Assembly: GCA_963678775.2 (NCBI GenBank)
Contig: CAXXGR010000002.1
Coordinates: 930,001-994,000, forward strand
Direction: 5' to 3'
Source: JBFHIJ01 sp963678775
GTDB lineage: Bacteria; Bacteroidota; Ignavibacteria; Kapaibacteriales; UBA2268
Length of the DNA: 64,000 nucleotides
Part shown: piece after piece, positions 44,797-55,074 of the stretch
Numbering within the stretch: position 1 is the stretch's first letter
How the letters are laid out: each line of letters opens with the position of its first letter
The notes under the pieces: generated by a model
Database searches by the model: none
Told to the model about the DNA's origin: nothing
What the model saw: the letters and a program-made list of their open reading frames with translations, nothing else
Position numbers and translations under genes: made by a program

Positions 44797-45672
44797 TTGA
44801 AAAAGGTATTTTACTTTCTGGCATTTCTATTATTTGTATCAACTTTAGAGGCTCAAGAAACTCAAGAGGTTCAGGATACTATCCCTCAGAATCTTCTGAC
44901 ACACCAAGCGGTACTTGACAGTTTAAAATTGTTTTCCAATAGTCGAGCAACTGCAGGTTTAAATGTAGGTACTACAATTAATAGCAATAGCAGTGCTTTT
45001 GGTGAGGGGAACGTTACTTTTGGTATGTTCTTCGGTGAAATAACTCAACACAGATTGGAATTCAAAAATTTATTTCAAGTCTCCCAAACTAATGTTGGTC
45101 TTAACTTTACAGATTATATTGGTGAATCCGGGAATAAATTTGATTTGATTTCTTTCGAGCTTTCTAATGTAGAGGGTAAGTCTTGGGAGTTATCTACTAA
45201 TCACATGCTTGGGTTTTATGTTGGTGGAGCTATGACTTGGACAAATATAGATTTGAAATCTGATTTTACAGGTAGGTTCCAAGAGGGCGAGGCGGTAATC
45301 TCAGTAAAAGATGATGATTATCTTACGTCTTATAATTTTGGGCAAACTTATAAGTGGGGAGTTACATACTCTGCGAATGAGACTTTCAATGTTAATGTTG
45401 GCTGGGAATCTAATCATGTGCTGCATCACTTCCTGCCATATAAATATTTGTTAAGTAGCATGCTATATGGCTTAGGAGATCAAATAATAAGTGTGGGTAG
45501 CGAAGCTATTTTCGGTATAAATAACTATTCGCCGATTGTAGATTTTGTTATTCGTGGTGCTTATATACTACTTTTAGATAATATCAAAGGAAAAGAAATG
45601 TACGCTCCTTATAGCGGGTCTCCTACATTCCATTTTAATCAGTTTAAAATAGCTCTTTCTTATAGTATATAA
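44797..45672 (+). CDS. Outer-membrane beta-barrel protein, unknown function
   Basis: 291 residues starting at TTG 44797. AAGGAG lies 6 bases upstream and no ATG precedes the signal peptide (KKVFYFLAFLLFVSTLEAQ). The mature part has alternating polar/aromatic strands (TFGMFFGEITQHRLEFKNLF, FNVNVGWESNHVLHHFLPY) and ends FKIALSYSI, in line with an 8- to 12-strand barrel. The HxxHH cluster at VLHHFLP is notable but unassigned. A branched terminator follows. Not recognised as a named family. Confidence 0.78.
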   Translation: MKKVFYFLAFLLFVSTLEAQETQEVQDTIPQNLLTHQAVLDSLKLFSNSRATAGLNVGTTINSNSSAFGEGNVTFGMFFGEITQHRLEFKNLFQVSQTNVGLNFTDYIGESGNKFDLISFELSNVEGKSWELSTNHMLGFYVGGAMTWTNIDLKSDFTGRFQEGEAVISVKDDDYLTSYNFGQTYKWGVTYSANETFNVNVGWESNHVLHHFLPYKYLLSSMLYGLGDQIISVGSEAIFGINNYSPIVDFVIRGAYILLLDNIKGKEMYAPYSGSPTFHFNQFKIALSYSI

Positions 45673-45685
45673 GAGCATAAGCTAA

Positions 45686-45928
45686 CTATCTTAGAGAGTC
45701 ATTTGGAAAGGATATTGTATCCATTTTCAAATGGCTTTTTTTTGTTGTGTCTAAGTCATTTTCAAACAAAGAACGCATCTTATATGCTTTCGTGCGTAAA
45801 GTGTCTTCCTGTATTTTATGTTCTGTTGTTTTCGGGTATGTGTTGCCTGTTTGATTTGCATCAGTTTGCATGCAGCACATGACAAATAAAATTGTAATAA
45901 GAAAGTATTTCAATTTTTCTCTCTGCAT
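45686..45928 (-). CDS. Small secreted protein, hypothetical
   Basis: 80 residues. Good signal-peptide shape (Lys-rich start, LKYFLITILFVMCCMQTDA), then a short polar Asp/Thr/Lys-rich tail. The Cys pair in the hydrophobic segment (VMCCMQ) could also be a lipobox-like site. Its last codons overlap the terminator of the convergent barrel gene, which lowers confidence. No homologue recognised. Confidence 0.45.
   Translation of the reverse strand: MQREKLKYFLITILFVMCCMQTDANQTGNTYPKTTEHKIQEDTLRTKAYKMRSLFENDLDTTKKSHLKMDTISFPNDSLR
45697..45743 (+). terminator. Terminator of the barrel-protein gene
   Basis: AGTCATTTG pairs with CAAATGGCT (one wobble). An inner stem GGATA/TATCC lies in the loop, and a T-run follows. 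It overlaps the 3' end of the small convergent ORF. Confidence 0.85.
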
Positions 45929-46108
45929 AATATGTCAGACAAAATAGAAAATCAAATTAAGCACTTTATATAAAACATACAAATATTTAGAAGGATCTGT
46001 TACATTTTGCCATCTAAACTGTTTATAATTAGATATATAAATATAGACTTGTATATATTAAATATCTTTATATATTGCAATTACAACACTTTTATGTGAG
46101 AAAAGCTG

Positions 46109-49100
46109 ATGAAATATATATACTTATTACTATTTCTTTTTGTGTGCTCTTTTATATCTCTGGAAGCTGATTATTGGAAGAAGTAACAGATATTACTCCT
46201 TCAGAATTTGTTAATTCCTACTGGCTTGATGTATATTTTTTGCCGTCTGATTTGAATTATGGTTGGGTATGCGGGAGAGACGCGCGCGTTATCCGCACTA
46301 CTGACCGTGGCAAAACTTGGCGTGGCATTACTCTTCCATCTACAGAGCACCTAGAAAGTGTCCATTTTACAACGAAAAACATTGGCTATGTTTCCGGTGT
46401 GGATGGTATCTGGAAGTCTGTTGACGGTGGCTCCAACTGGATAAATATTACTCCATCTGATACTGTTAGCTATTGGGGATGTTATTTCTCTGATTCTAAT
46501 AATGGAGTAGTCGTAGGGGACGGATGTCTCTTAGATCATCAATATTTCTGGCATACCAGCGATGGCGGGAATACTTGGACTCAGTTTATAGGAAATCAGG
46601 AAAATAGTGGTTTGACTGATGCTATTATTGTCAATCCAAATACAGAAGCCTATGCAATAAGTAGTGGCAGACTTTGGATTAGCTATGACGGAGGTAGTAC
46701 TTGGGAAGTGAAAGATACAACCGGAACTACCGTTTGGCACGAGGAGCTTTGCAAATTTTCTAATTCGTTTCTAATACCAACTTCCGGATCTACATGCTCC
46801 GGTGGCGGTAGCGTTGGTGGGATGCGTTTCTCTACAAATGGCGGCAGTAGCTGGACAGATAGACCGTCTCCTCGAGGTCCGATGTACGGAGCTTTTATGA
46901 TTAATCAGGCCAGTGGCTGGGCTTGCGGGCTTTACGGGCAGGTACTTTATACCGATGATGCCGGACAAAGCTGGGAAGAAAAAAGCTGCGGACTTGACGA
47001 ATCACATTTGGATGACATTAGATTTTTAACTGCAGATGAGGGCTGGGTAGTAGGGCAGGGGCTTTACCATCTTGCAAAAAGCACTTATGGTATTTCTGAG
47101 GATCCGGTAGTGTTCCCTGATATGTGTCTGCCGGGATATATTGATAAAACTATTTATATAAACAATAAGTCATTCAACTCCAGTATGGCTGATTTAGATA
47201 TTCGTGGACTAAATAAAGACGACTTTACTTTAATGCTGCCCAATACTTCCTTTTCTATGGCGAGTTGCGAAGATTATCCTGTAACGATTAGATTTGAACC
47301 ATCATCATTGGGGCAAAAAAATGCGATATTGCATTGTGAGTTTACCGGTGCGATTACGAGGGATATACCTCTGGAGGGCTTTGCTTTAGAGCCGTCACTT
47401 CTTATGGATAGTACTACTCTCGTCATCAATCCTGCTTACTGTGGTATGGAGAATACTTCATATCTGGGACTCGGCTCGCTCACAAAGAAAGACACGATTG
47501 ATTCTTATCAGAAGAAAAATGGATCGTTAGAGATTAATTTCTTGAGTTCATTCCCGATGGGAGTTGTTATGGGGAGCACAATTTCAGTAGTGGCTACCCC
47601 GAAAGATACCGGCTGGATTGAAACACAATATTTATTGAAGCTTATGCCTTGCGAAAATGATACTGTGTTTACTGTAAGAGCATATGGGGTGTCTCCGATT
47701 ATCAATGCACCTCTTCAGAGGCAGCAGGTACTGGCATGCATTAGTAGTGGTGAAATGCTGATACCAGTCAGTAACACAGGCAACGCAGATCTGTATTTAC
47801 CTAACCTCGAGTTTATAACTGATAATCCCAATTTTAAATATAAGGGAACAAAATCTAAAAAGTCTTTCCCACTTACCATTGCTCCCGGGGCATCAGACAC
47901 TCTTATAATAGAGTTACAGCCTGTAGATTTTGGTATCCATAAAGAAACTCTTTATATCTACAACAATGATTCCACAAAAGCAAGAGGCGAGAAAAATCCA
48001 TATATCGTAGAATTGCAATATGAGTATTCAACTCCATTGCCTGAAGTTTCAACTACCGAAATTGATTTTGGGAGATTATGTTTGAGTGAAAATTCAAGTC
48101 GTAACTTTAATATTTATAACAAAGGGAGCATAGAGCTTACCTTATCCAAAATTCTATCAGGACAGGCTATATTTAATTTTGATTCTGAGAAATATTCAAA
48201 TCAAACTATACATCCTGCAGACTCATTGGAAGTAGAGATAGATTTTATAGCTAACGAAATAGGTATGATTTCAGATACTTTGATGCTACTCACTAATCCT
48301 TGTAATGATACTATATACGTAAAGCTAATGGCGAAGGTGGAAGATGCAGCACTAAGAGCTACACCTGATGATATAGTGTTAAATGTTCAGACAGGTGAGA
48401 CCGTAAATGAATCACTTAACCTAAAGTCTTACTCAACAGTAGATTTGAATATTACTAATATAAAATTAGTACCGGATAATCCTGATTTAGATTTGCAGTT
48501 TACAGATGCTTTTCCTTTAGAGTTAAAGTCAGGAAAATCGTTAAATATGGCATATTCTATACTTGCAGCGAAAGATCTTAGCTATAGTGGTAGTTTGTGT
48601 ATTGAGACAGATGGATTTTGCGACGCAGATACTTGTGTACCTTTTGCAATAGAAAGCTTTTCCGGCAAGATAGAGTTCTCTGCGAGTAGCTTGAATTTTG
48701 GCTATTATATATGCTCCCCTGAAACAGTAGTAAAATCAATCAAGATTAGTAACAATAGCGACTATTCAGATACACTGACTAAATTGGAATTGGTCCCATC
48801 AGGTGTATTTCTAATAAAAAATATGCCGTCTCTGCCTTTACCCTTACAAGCAGGTGGAAGTATAGATCTTGATATAGAATATGATATTCAAACTGAAGGG
48901 ACATTTGCAGCGGAGTTGTTGGTATCTTCTTATTTGATGCAAAACAGAGATATAAAAGTACCGATGCAAATAGAATACCGAACCCCAATAACAACAGTAG
49001 ATAAAATATCTAATGATTTTGGTACAAAAGAGAAGTGTGATGAGACTCAAACAGTAGATTTTACTATTTATAATAGTGGGACTATTGCTGACACTTTGCA

Positions 49101-50322
49101 GTATTCAGCTCTTAGTTTACCGGGTTTTTCTAATTCTTTAAATAATGATTTAATATTAGATGCAGGTAAGGACACAATAATCACTATCACATTTGTACCA
49201 GCAGAAACAAATGGCTTGGGTGATAAATTATATAGCATAAGCTTAAAAAGCCTTGTATGTGGTAATGAGTTTACATATACATCAAATGCGAAAATAATAG
49301 CTCCAAGAGTGTCATTTGACCCTACTTCTATAAACTTAGGGAAGGTTTGGAAAGATTATACCAAAGATACTCTTATAGTAATACATAATAACTCGCAGGT
49401 AGACAGAGAAATTCGCAGAATAGAATTTCAGCCACAGATTAATGGAATGGAATATGTTTTTGATGTACCTAAAACTATTTCTGCAGGCGAAAGTGATACA
49501 ATATTTATCCATTTCTTAGCACAGGAAAAGGGAGTTTATAATACTAAACTTTTTGTTGAAGACTACTCAGTGTGTGTAGACAGCTCATATATGGATATAT
49601 CAGTATCTGTGCCGGATGAATACTACAAAGTAGATTTGAGAGTAGGAAATTATTTATATGATATATATGATGAAGCAATTATTGAAGTCTTCTTGGAAAA
49701 TCCTGTTTCTCGTTTCAATCCGTCAAGTATATCGATAGATATAGATTATGATACAAAACTGTTTAATCCTGAGAAATCATACTTACATCTTAATGGAGAA
49801 AAGACAGAGATAAATTTGATTAGAAACGCTAATAGTGTAAGTATAAATACAAACGGAACCAAGATTGACAGCCTTTTAACTCAGGCAGGTATCATATTTA
49901 CCATAGAAGGTTCTCCTCTTGCATCTGTACCACAAGTGACCGAGTTAAAAATATCAGATCTTACAATTGATATTCAAAAACCGTATGATTTTAGTACAGA
50001 AGATGGTTTACTCCAAGTGCAAGGCTACTGTGAGCCGATGATGCATGGAGGCTTGGTAGTGCTCCCTACTATGAGCGCAGAAGTTACTAATAGCATAAAC
50101 ACAGATTATATAAATATTAAGCTGAAAAGCGACAAACCACAATATGCAGATATTTCTATTTTTGACTTGAGTGGCTGTGAAACTAAAGCAAAAATATTTG
50201 TAGACAATGAGGCGAGCTACAGGTTAAGCACTGAAACTTTGTCCCAGGGGGTGTATTTTATCACCCTTAAAACAGAATGGGGCAAGCAGATAGCAAATGT
50301 AAAAATATTGATTTTGAAATAA
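46109..50322 (+). CDS. Giant T9SS protein (BNR repeats, choice-of-anchor D domains) with a frameshifted signal peptide
   Basis: The main frame is open from 46174 to 50322 (1382 codons), but its first possible start (TTG) gives no export signal. ATG 46109 in another frame encodes a perfect one: MKYIYLLLFLFVCSFISLEA then DYWKK and TAA at 46184-46186. Inserting one base near 46174-46183 would join the two as ...DYWKEVTDITP. Mature domains: six BNR-type repeats (GKTWRG, GSNWIN, GNTWTQ, GSTWEV, GSSWTD, GQSWEE) in about 1-310; then choice-of-anchor D/ASPM-like Ig domains (DFGRLCLSEN, LNFGYYICSPE, DFGTKEKCDE, NLGKVWKDYT). A cohesin-like domain lies at about 1170-1300. The C-terminal T9SS sorting region ends GVYFITLKTEWG. 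Confidence 0.88.
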
Positions 50323-50378
50323 AATTAGTACATATACGATTTATTATGATATTGTGGTATTAAATTTAAAGGCAAATT

Positions 50379-51227
50379 ATGAAAATGAAGATTGTAGCTT
50401 TTGTACTTGGCATCGTTGCTTTAAGTGCGTGTGTCTCAACTTCAAAATACGACGCAATGGTTGCGGATCGTGATCAAATGGCTGCATTAAGTGATTCATT
50501 GAGGAATGAATACATAATGCAAAGTTCTAATCTGATGAGTAGAATTAATGATGTAAATCGCCTTACCAAAGAACTGGCAGCAATGACTAATAAATATGAA
50601 GAGCTGAAAAAAAGCTACAACGCCATGAAAACAAGCTCTACGGAGAATGTCACAGACTTACTAACTCGGATAGAAAATTTGGAAAAAAGCATAGCTGAAA
50701 AGGAAGCAAAAATTGCAGACATCAATCAAAAATTGATGGAAAGAGAAAATAAAATGAACCGTCTGCAAGAAGTCATAAGCAATGCTTTGCTGAGCTTTAA
50801 AGAAAGTGGCTTGGAAGTTAGTATCAAGAATGGTAAAGTATATGTTTCGTTGTCAAATAAGCTATTATTCTCTTCAGGTAGTACTCGAATTGATAAAGAG
50901 GGACAGAAAGCTCTTGTAGGGCTGGCAAATGTTCTAAAAACTCAACCGGATATCAATGTACTTGTAGAAGGGCACACTGACGATAAAAAAGTTTCTTCCG
51001 GTCAAAAATTTAAAGATAACTGGGACTTAAGTGTAATGCGTGCCACTGAAGTGGTAAGGTACTTAACGGAAGATGGTGGTTTAGAACCAACTAGAATTAT
51101 AGCTTCAGGTAGAGGAGAATTCTTCCCTCTAAAAGATGAAGATACTGACGAAGCAAGAGCTATGAACCGTAGGACAGAAATTATCTTAACTCCAAAATTA
51201 GATGCTTTGTTTGAAATAATAGAGTAG
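50379..51227 (+). CDS. OmpA-family lipoprotein with coiled coil
   Basis: 282 residues. Lipoprotein signal with lipobox LSAC at about residue 18 (VLGIVALSACVSTSKYDAM). Coiled coil at about 30-130 (heptad-rich, LMERENKMNRLQEVI). OmpA C-terminal peptidoglycan-binding domain at about 150-270: LLFSSGSTRIDKEGQKAL, INVLVEGHTDDKKV, WDLSVMRATEVVRYL, and NRRTEIIL. It is outer-membrane anchored by lipid and should bind diaminopimelate in peptidoglycan. It follows the giant BNR gene by 56 bases and may be co-transcribed. Confidence 0.94.
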   Translation: MKMKIVAFVLGIVALSACVSTSKYDAMVADRDQMAALSDSLRNEYIMQSSNLMSRINDVNRLTKELAAMTNKYEELKKSYNAMKTSSTENVTDLLTRIENLEKSIAEKEAKIADINQKLMERENKMNRLQEVISNALLSFKESGLEVSIKNGKVYVSLSNKLLFSSGSTRIDKEGQKALVGLANVLKTQPDINVLVEGHTDDKKVSSGQKFKDNWDLSVMRATEVVRYLTEDGGLEPTRIIASGRGEFFPLKDEDTDEARAMNRRTEIILTPKLDALFEIIE

Positions 51228-51254
51228 TTTATAAAAATACTCTTCGAAGTAATA

Positions 51255-51292
51255 AATAAATCCCTGCTGTCTTGTGATAGTAGGGATTTATT
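51255..51292 (+). terminator. Terminator after the OmpA lipoprotein
   Basis: AATAAATCCCT (51255-51265) pairs with AGGGATTTATT (51282-51292); a TTGTT end follows. Confidence 0.8.
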
Positions 51293-51455
51293 GTTAAGTA
51301 ATTCTCTTTCTTAAAAGTATCATTATCTGTGGATTATATTCAACTTCAATATTTTACAAGCTCTAAAAGTAAAATAATTTTTCTAAGACCTTGAATATAA
51401 TTAAGTTGCAAGTTAATCGTACTTATGGCGAAATAATATTAGATGAGGATGGTAG

Positions 51456-52277
51456 ATGCGATTAGAAAGTATACGGCGAAGCGATGGTGATTTGATAAAT
51501 TTTGATATACGGCAGGGAAATTCTACTGATAAAATGCCTTTAGTTATTGTATCTCATGGCTTCAAAGGATTTAAGGAATGGGGATTTCTTCCCTATCTGT
51601 CGGAGCAACTTGCTCTGCATGGGGCTTTAGTTTTTACTCATGATTTTTCGCTTAATGGCATTATTGACCCTGTAAAGCGAACTTATGATATCGAAAAATT
51701 TTCTAAAAACACTTTAACGCGTGCATTTTCTGACATAGAATATCTAATAAATTACTGCAAAGATAATTGTGATAATATTTGGTCAGGCGAAGTTTATCTC
51801 TATGGTCACTCACTGGGTGGTGGTATTTCTATAGTTGCTGCCAATAAATTCCCGGAAGTAACTAAGGTAGTAGTTTGGGGTTCTATTTCTACTTTTGACC
51901 GCTACTCCGAAAGGCAGAAAAAGATATGGCGTCAACGGGGTGTCATGGAGTTTAACGATCAGACTACAGGCGAAAAGTTTAAAATAGACATTTGCTATTT
52001 GGATGATTTAGAAAAGCATGCAGAAGAGTATAATATTATTTCCGGCATAAAAAACATAGATAAACCACTACTGATTTTGCACGGAGCAGTGGATGTAACA
52101 GTTCGCCCGGCAGAAGCTGAAAGAATGTATGATGTATCAAATAAAAAAATTACTAATTTAGTAGTCCAAGAAAAAACGAATCATACTTTTGGTGTTGTTC
52201 ATCCGTTTGTTACTTCGAATGAGCAGCTTGAAAATGCAATTGAAACATCAACGAAGTTTTTGGGATTAGATGAATAA
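51456..52277 (+). CDS. Alpha/beta hydrolase
   Basis: 273 residues. Nucleophile elbow GHSLGGG (about 122-128, Ser124), Asp in LHGAVDVTVRPAEAERM, His in NHTFGVVHPF. The oxyanion strand is VIVSHGFKGFKEWGF. Similar to cytosolic dienelactone-hydrolase/S9-like esterases of the alpha/beta hydrolase fold; no signal peptide. Substrate unknown. GAGGATGGTAG precedes the ATG. The stop overlaps the start of the next lipoprotein gene by 8 bases, so the two are translationally coupled. Confidence 0.92.
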   Translation: MRLESIRRSDGDLINFDIRQGNSTDKMPLVIVSHGFKGFKEWGFLPYLSEQLALHGALVFTHDFSLNGIIDPVKRTYDIEKFSKNTLTRAFSDIEYLINYCKDNCDNIWSGEVYLYGHSLGGGISIVAANKFPEVTKVVVWGSISTFDRYSERQKKIWRQRGVMEFNDQTTGEKFKIDICYLDDLEKHAEEYNIISGIKNIDKPLLILHGAVDVTVRPAEAERMYDVSNKKITNLVVQEKTNHTFGVVHPFVTSNEQLENAIETSTKFLGLDE

Positions 52278-52680
52278 AGTATTTGCTATAATATTTTTGA
52301 TTGCTTTCTCCGGATGCGAAGTGTTCGTAATTGGTACAAAACATAAGCAGAAAGAGCTGGTTGATTATAATCAAAAAACGCCGATTGGTGCTGTATACTT
52401 ATTTAAAACTGAGTTAGACAGCAATAATATACCTGCGGCCACTCACATATTAGCGAATCCGAAGGGAGAACGGTATCTGGCAATAGAGCAATACGAAATG
52501 TATGACGAAATTGCAAGAATAAACAGGCTTATCTCTTTAAAGCCTATTACCGCTTTCACCATGGACACGCTCCCTGATAATAGTTTCAGAATAGATGTGG
52601 AATTTGACTACCTGAAAAGTATGGGGTTTACTACCCAAAAAATAGATGATTATTGGTATATCGTCGCTTATATCGAATAA
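52270..52680 (+). CDS. Small lipoprotein, hypothetical
   Basis: 136 residues. Lipobox FSGC at residues 13-16 after a short hydrophobic stretch (MNKVFAIIFLIAFSGCEVFV). The mature part contains PIGAVYLFKTELDSNN, AIEQYEMYDEIARINRLI and FRIDVEFDYL. These recall small DUF4878/NTF2-like lipoprotein domains, but the match is not secure. Overlaps the hydrolase gene by 8 bases and is followed by another small gene 26 bases on. Confidence 0.75.
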   Translation: MNKVFAIIFLIAFSGCEVFVIGTKHKQKELVDYNQKTPIGAVYLFKTELDSNNIPAATHILANPKGERYLAIEQYEMYDEIARINRLISLKPITAFTMDTLPDNSFRIDVEFDYLKSMGFTTQKIDDYWYIVAYIE

Positions 52681-52706
52681 GTCGAAAGAAATAAAAGGAA
52701 TTAAGC

Positions 52707-53021
52707 ATGGATAAGATTAAAAAAGATTTTCTGATATATACAGCATTTTTACTTTCAAGAGGCATAGCAGTGGCTGCCAAAATTTTAGATGCCTACACCG
52801 AAGGTGACGTAATTATTTCCAGAGATGATTTGCAAAGAGTAAAGGAAATTGTCGCTACGGATAATAACTTTGCTGAAGCCGGCGAAAATTTTGTGAAATA
52901 TTTAAAGCATCTGATGGCTAATGAAACAGATCATCTTAAAAGGCATGATTTGAAATTGCTATATGATGTAATCTCTAATTTGAAGTCAAATGTCAACTTT
53001 TCGCCAATATCTATGAACTAA
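52707..53021 (+). CDS. Small helical protein, hypothetical
   Basis: 104 residues, predicted mostly alpha-helical and cytosolic (no cleavable signal). It has an initial amphipathic segment FLIYTAFLLSRGIAVAAKIL and then charged helices. AAAAGGAATTAAGC precedes the ATG, a good ribosome binding site. Third gene of the hydrolase-lipoprotein run and followed by a terminator. Not recognised. Confidence 0.68.
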   Translation: MDKIKKDFLIYTAFLLSRGIAVAAKILDAYTEGDVIISRDDLQRVKEIVATDNNFAEAGENFVKYLKHLMANETDHLKRHDLKLLYDVISNLKSNVNFSPISMN

Positions 53022-53116
53022 ATATACTTTTGTGCAAAAAGTTTTGAACTAAGTTTAGTATGGTTTGTAGTACTTATTACAAGTGTAACGCAAACCTTGA
53101 ATAGAAAGAAACAACA

Positions 53117-53163
53117 GAAAAGACTGTCCTATGGGTTAAACAGACAAAGGGCAGTCTTTTTTT
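53117..53163 (+). terminator. Terminator of the hydrolase operon
   Basis: AAAAGACTG-T-CCT pairs with AGG-G-CAGTCTTTT (one wobble) over a 17-base loop, followed by a T-run. Confidence 0.88.
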
Positions 53164-53233
53164 ATATTCTTTTTTTGCTTATCTTGCATTAATTATTCCC
53201 TTATGTTTTTCTAATTAGTATATATATAGCTAA

Positions 53234-54274
53234 ATGAAAACCAAAAGAATCTTATTTATCCTAGGTAGCTTATTGATTTATGTAAGTATGCTGGTGCTTT
53301 TGATTTATTTCGAGCATTCTGCGAATGAATCTTTACGCACTTTGTGGGATGCGATTTGGTACTCAATTATTACAGTCTCTACTGTCGGCTATGGGGATTC
53401 ATTTCCTGTTACTACAGGCGGGAAGATAGTTGGTATAGGTTTTGTAATAATTAGTGTTGGCTTTTTAGGTATACTTATAAGCAAAATATCTTACTATCTT
53501 ATCGAAATAGGAGAAAAAAAGAAAATGGGTTATTATGGTACAAAGTTTGAAAATCATGTAGTAATATTAGGCTGGAACAGTTTTACTAAAATGATAGCAG
53601 AAGAGCTTTTGGCTGCCGGGCAGCAAGTGGCAGTCATAATGGACTCAAAAGACCATATAGAAAGTACCTATCAAAAATTTGATGCCTATGGTAAGAATCT
53701 ATTTATTTTGTATGCTGAGCACGATGATTACCAAGCATTTTCTAAAGTCAATATAGATAAATCTAAAATAGTGCATATCGGTCTTAGTAATGACTCTGAA
53801 GAGCTGATAGCTATAATTAACCTTAAAAATATGTATGATAATTTACAGTTTGTTGTGCTACTGGAAGATAAGTCTCTGACTAACACTTTTAAAGCTGCAG
53901 GCGTTACTTACGTTTTGTCTAAAAATGAAATATCATCTAAGCTTTTAGCCAGTTATATCTTTGAGCCGGAAGTGGCAGACCTTACAGCAGATTTGCTTTC
54001 AAAAGCAGTAGACGACAATGACTATGACATTCAGCAGTTTAAAATTATCGAAAGTAATCCGTTTATTGGGAAATCTATCGATGATCTAACGAAACATCTT
54101 AGCAATAACAAACAGAAATCCTTGCTTATAGCAATTAAAAAAGATAATCAGGAAATCGAGAAACTGCCAAGCTCAGAAACGATAATAGAGTTAAACGACG
54201 TAATCCTATTTATTAATAACTTCTCTTCCCAAAAGTATATTTCTAAAATATTTCAAGTTGAGCAGGGTGCGTAG
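53234..54274 (+). CDS. Two-TM potassium channel with RCK/TrkA domains
   Basis: 346 residues. Membrane helix 1 at about 7-27, pore loop with selectivity filter TVGYGD (50-55), membrane helix 2 at about 63-87. RCK N-domain (Rossmann) from about 107: HVVILGWNSFTKMIAEELLA, with NAD/ligand-binding GWNSF in place of GxGxxG. TrkA-C-like domain at about 265-346. MthK-type: ions pass through a tetramer and the RCK ring gates it in response to a ligand. The altered glycine motif suggests Ca2+ or another ligand rather than NAD (inference). Monocistronic. Confidence 0.94.
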   Translation: MKTKRILFILGSLLIYVSMLVLLIYFEHSANESLRTLWDAIWYSIITVSTVGYGDSFPVTTGGKIVGIGFVIISVGFLGILISKISYYLIEIGEKKKMGYYGTKFENHVVILGWNSFTKMIAEELLAAGQQVAVIMDSKDHIESTYQKFDAYGKNLFILYAEHDDYQAFSKVNIDKSKIVHIGLSNDSEELIAIINLKNMYDNLQFVVLLEDKSLTNTFKAAGVTYVLSKNEISSKLLASYIFEPEVADLTADLLSKAVDDNDYDIQQFKIIESNPFIGKSIDDLTKHLSNNKQKSLLIAIKKDNQEIEKLPSSETIIELNDVILFINNFSSQKYISKIFQVEQGA

Positions 54275-55074
54275 TTGATTATCAGTCCTGCTCATGTCAC
54301 TTCGGATATTAAGCAGTGGTATCCAATAGCAATCTGCATTTGCAGGATTCTGTTTATATTCATATAATTTGCATCTACTCTATCTAAATTATATAACGCA
54401 AAAAGCTTACGCATTTACCCCATCAGGCAAATATCCAATAATCGCCACAGATCAAGACAACAATATCAACCAAGATATTACATCTGACTACTTCTTAAAA
54501 TAATATTATAAGATTGGAACCAAAGGTAAGTACTAATAAAATAAAGTAAAGTAAAGGTCTTTGTCGTCGATATATATATGTAGATATAAATAAATCACAG
54601 CAGATAGAGAAATTGGCACTTGAATTGACATTATAGTTTATAGGTATAAAAAAGTAGCAAGACTATGGGTATATGGCTATTATTATACAGGTTGGGTGCT
54701 ATTTATATTTCGTTTGAGAATAATCAATAAAAGAATATTGTCAAGCGCTAAAGAATTTTACACAGAAGCTAAAGTTTGTGCAGATATATCCGATAACAGA
54801 GGATAAGTGTAAAGCTACATGAAATTGAAAATTATTATACGCCAAGATAATATAAGTCCAAAAAAAAGAAACCCACAGGAAGTGGTTTAAATGTCTAACT
54901 AATTATGGAGGATTCTATGCTAGAGTCAATTCTGCCTGCGAACAAATCACCCGGCTGAGCAAAAGGTCAGACAAGGGAAAAGATGATAAGGCACGCTAAG
55001 CCAAAGGCAAATGAAAAAGGCGAAGCGCAAATAACGACAAAAAATTATATTTTTTAATAAAGGGATATACTGTC
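54275..55074. other. 800-bp region without an intact gene
   Basis: No convincing gene. A 57-codon open stretch at 54336-54503 ends AYAFTPSGKYPIIATDQD..., TAA, then YYKIGTKGKY in the same frame, and may be the remnant of a lost gene. 54950-55045 is unusually purine-rich with little T, just before the start of a giant adhesin, and may be its mRNA leader. AAAGGGATATACTGTC is its ribosome binding region. Confidence 0.45.
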
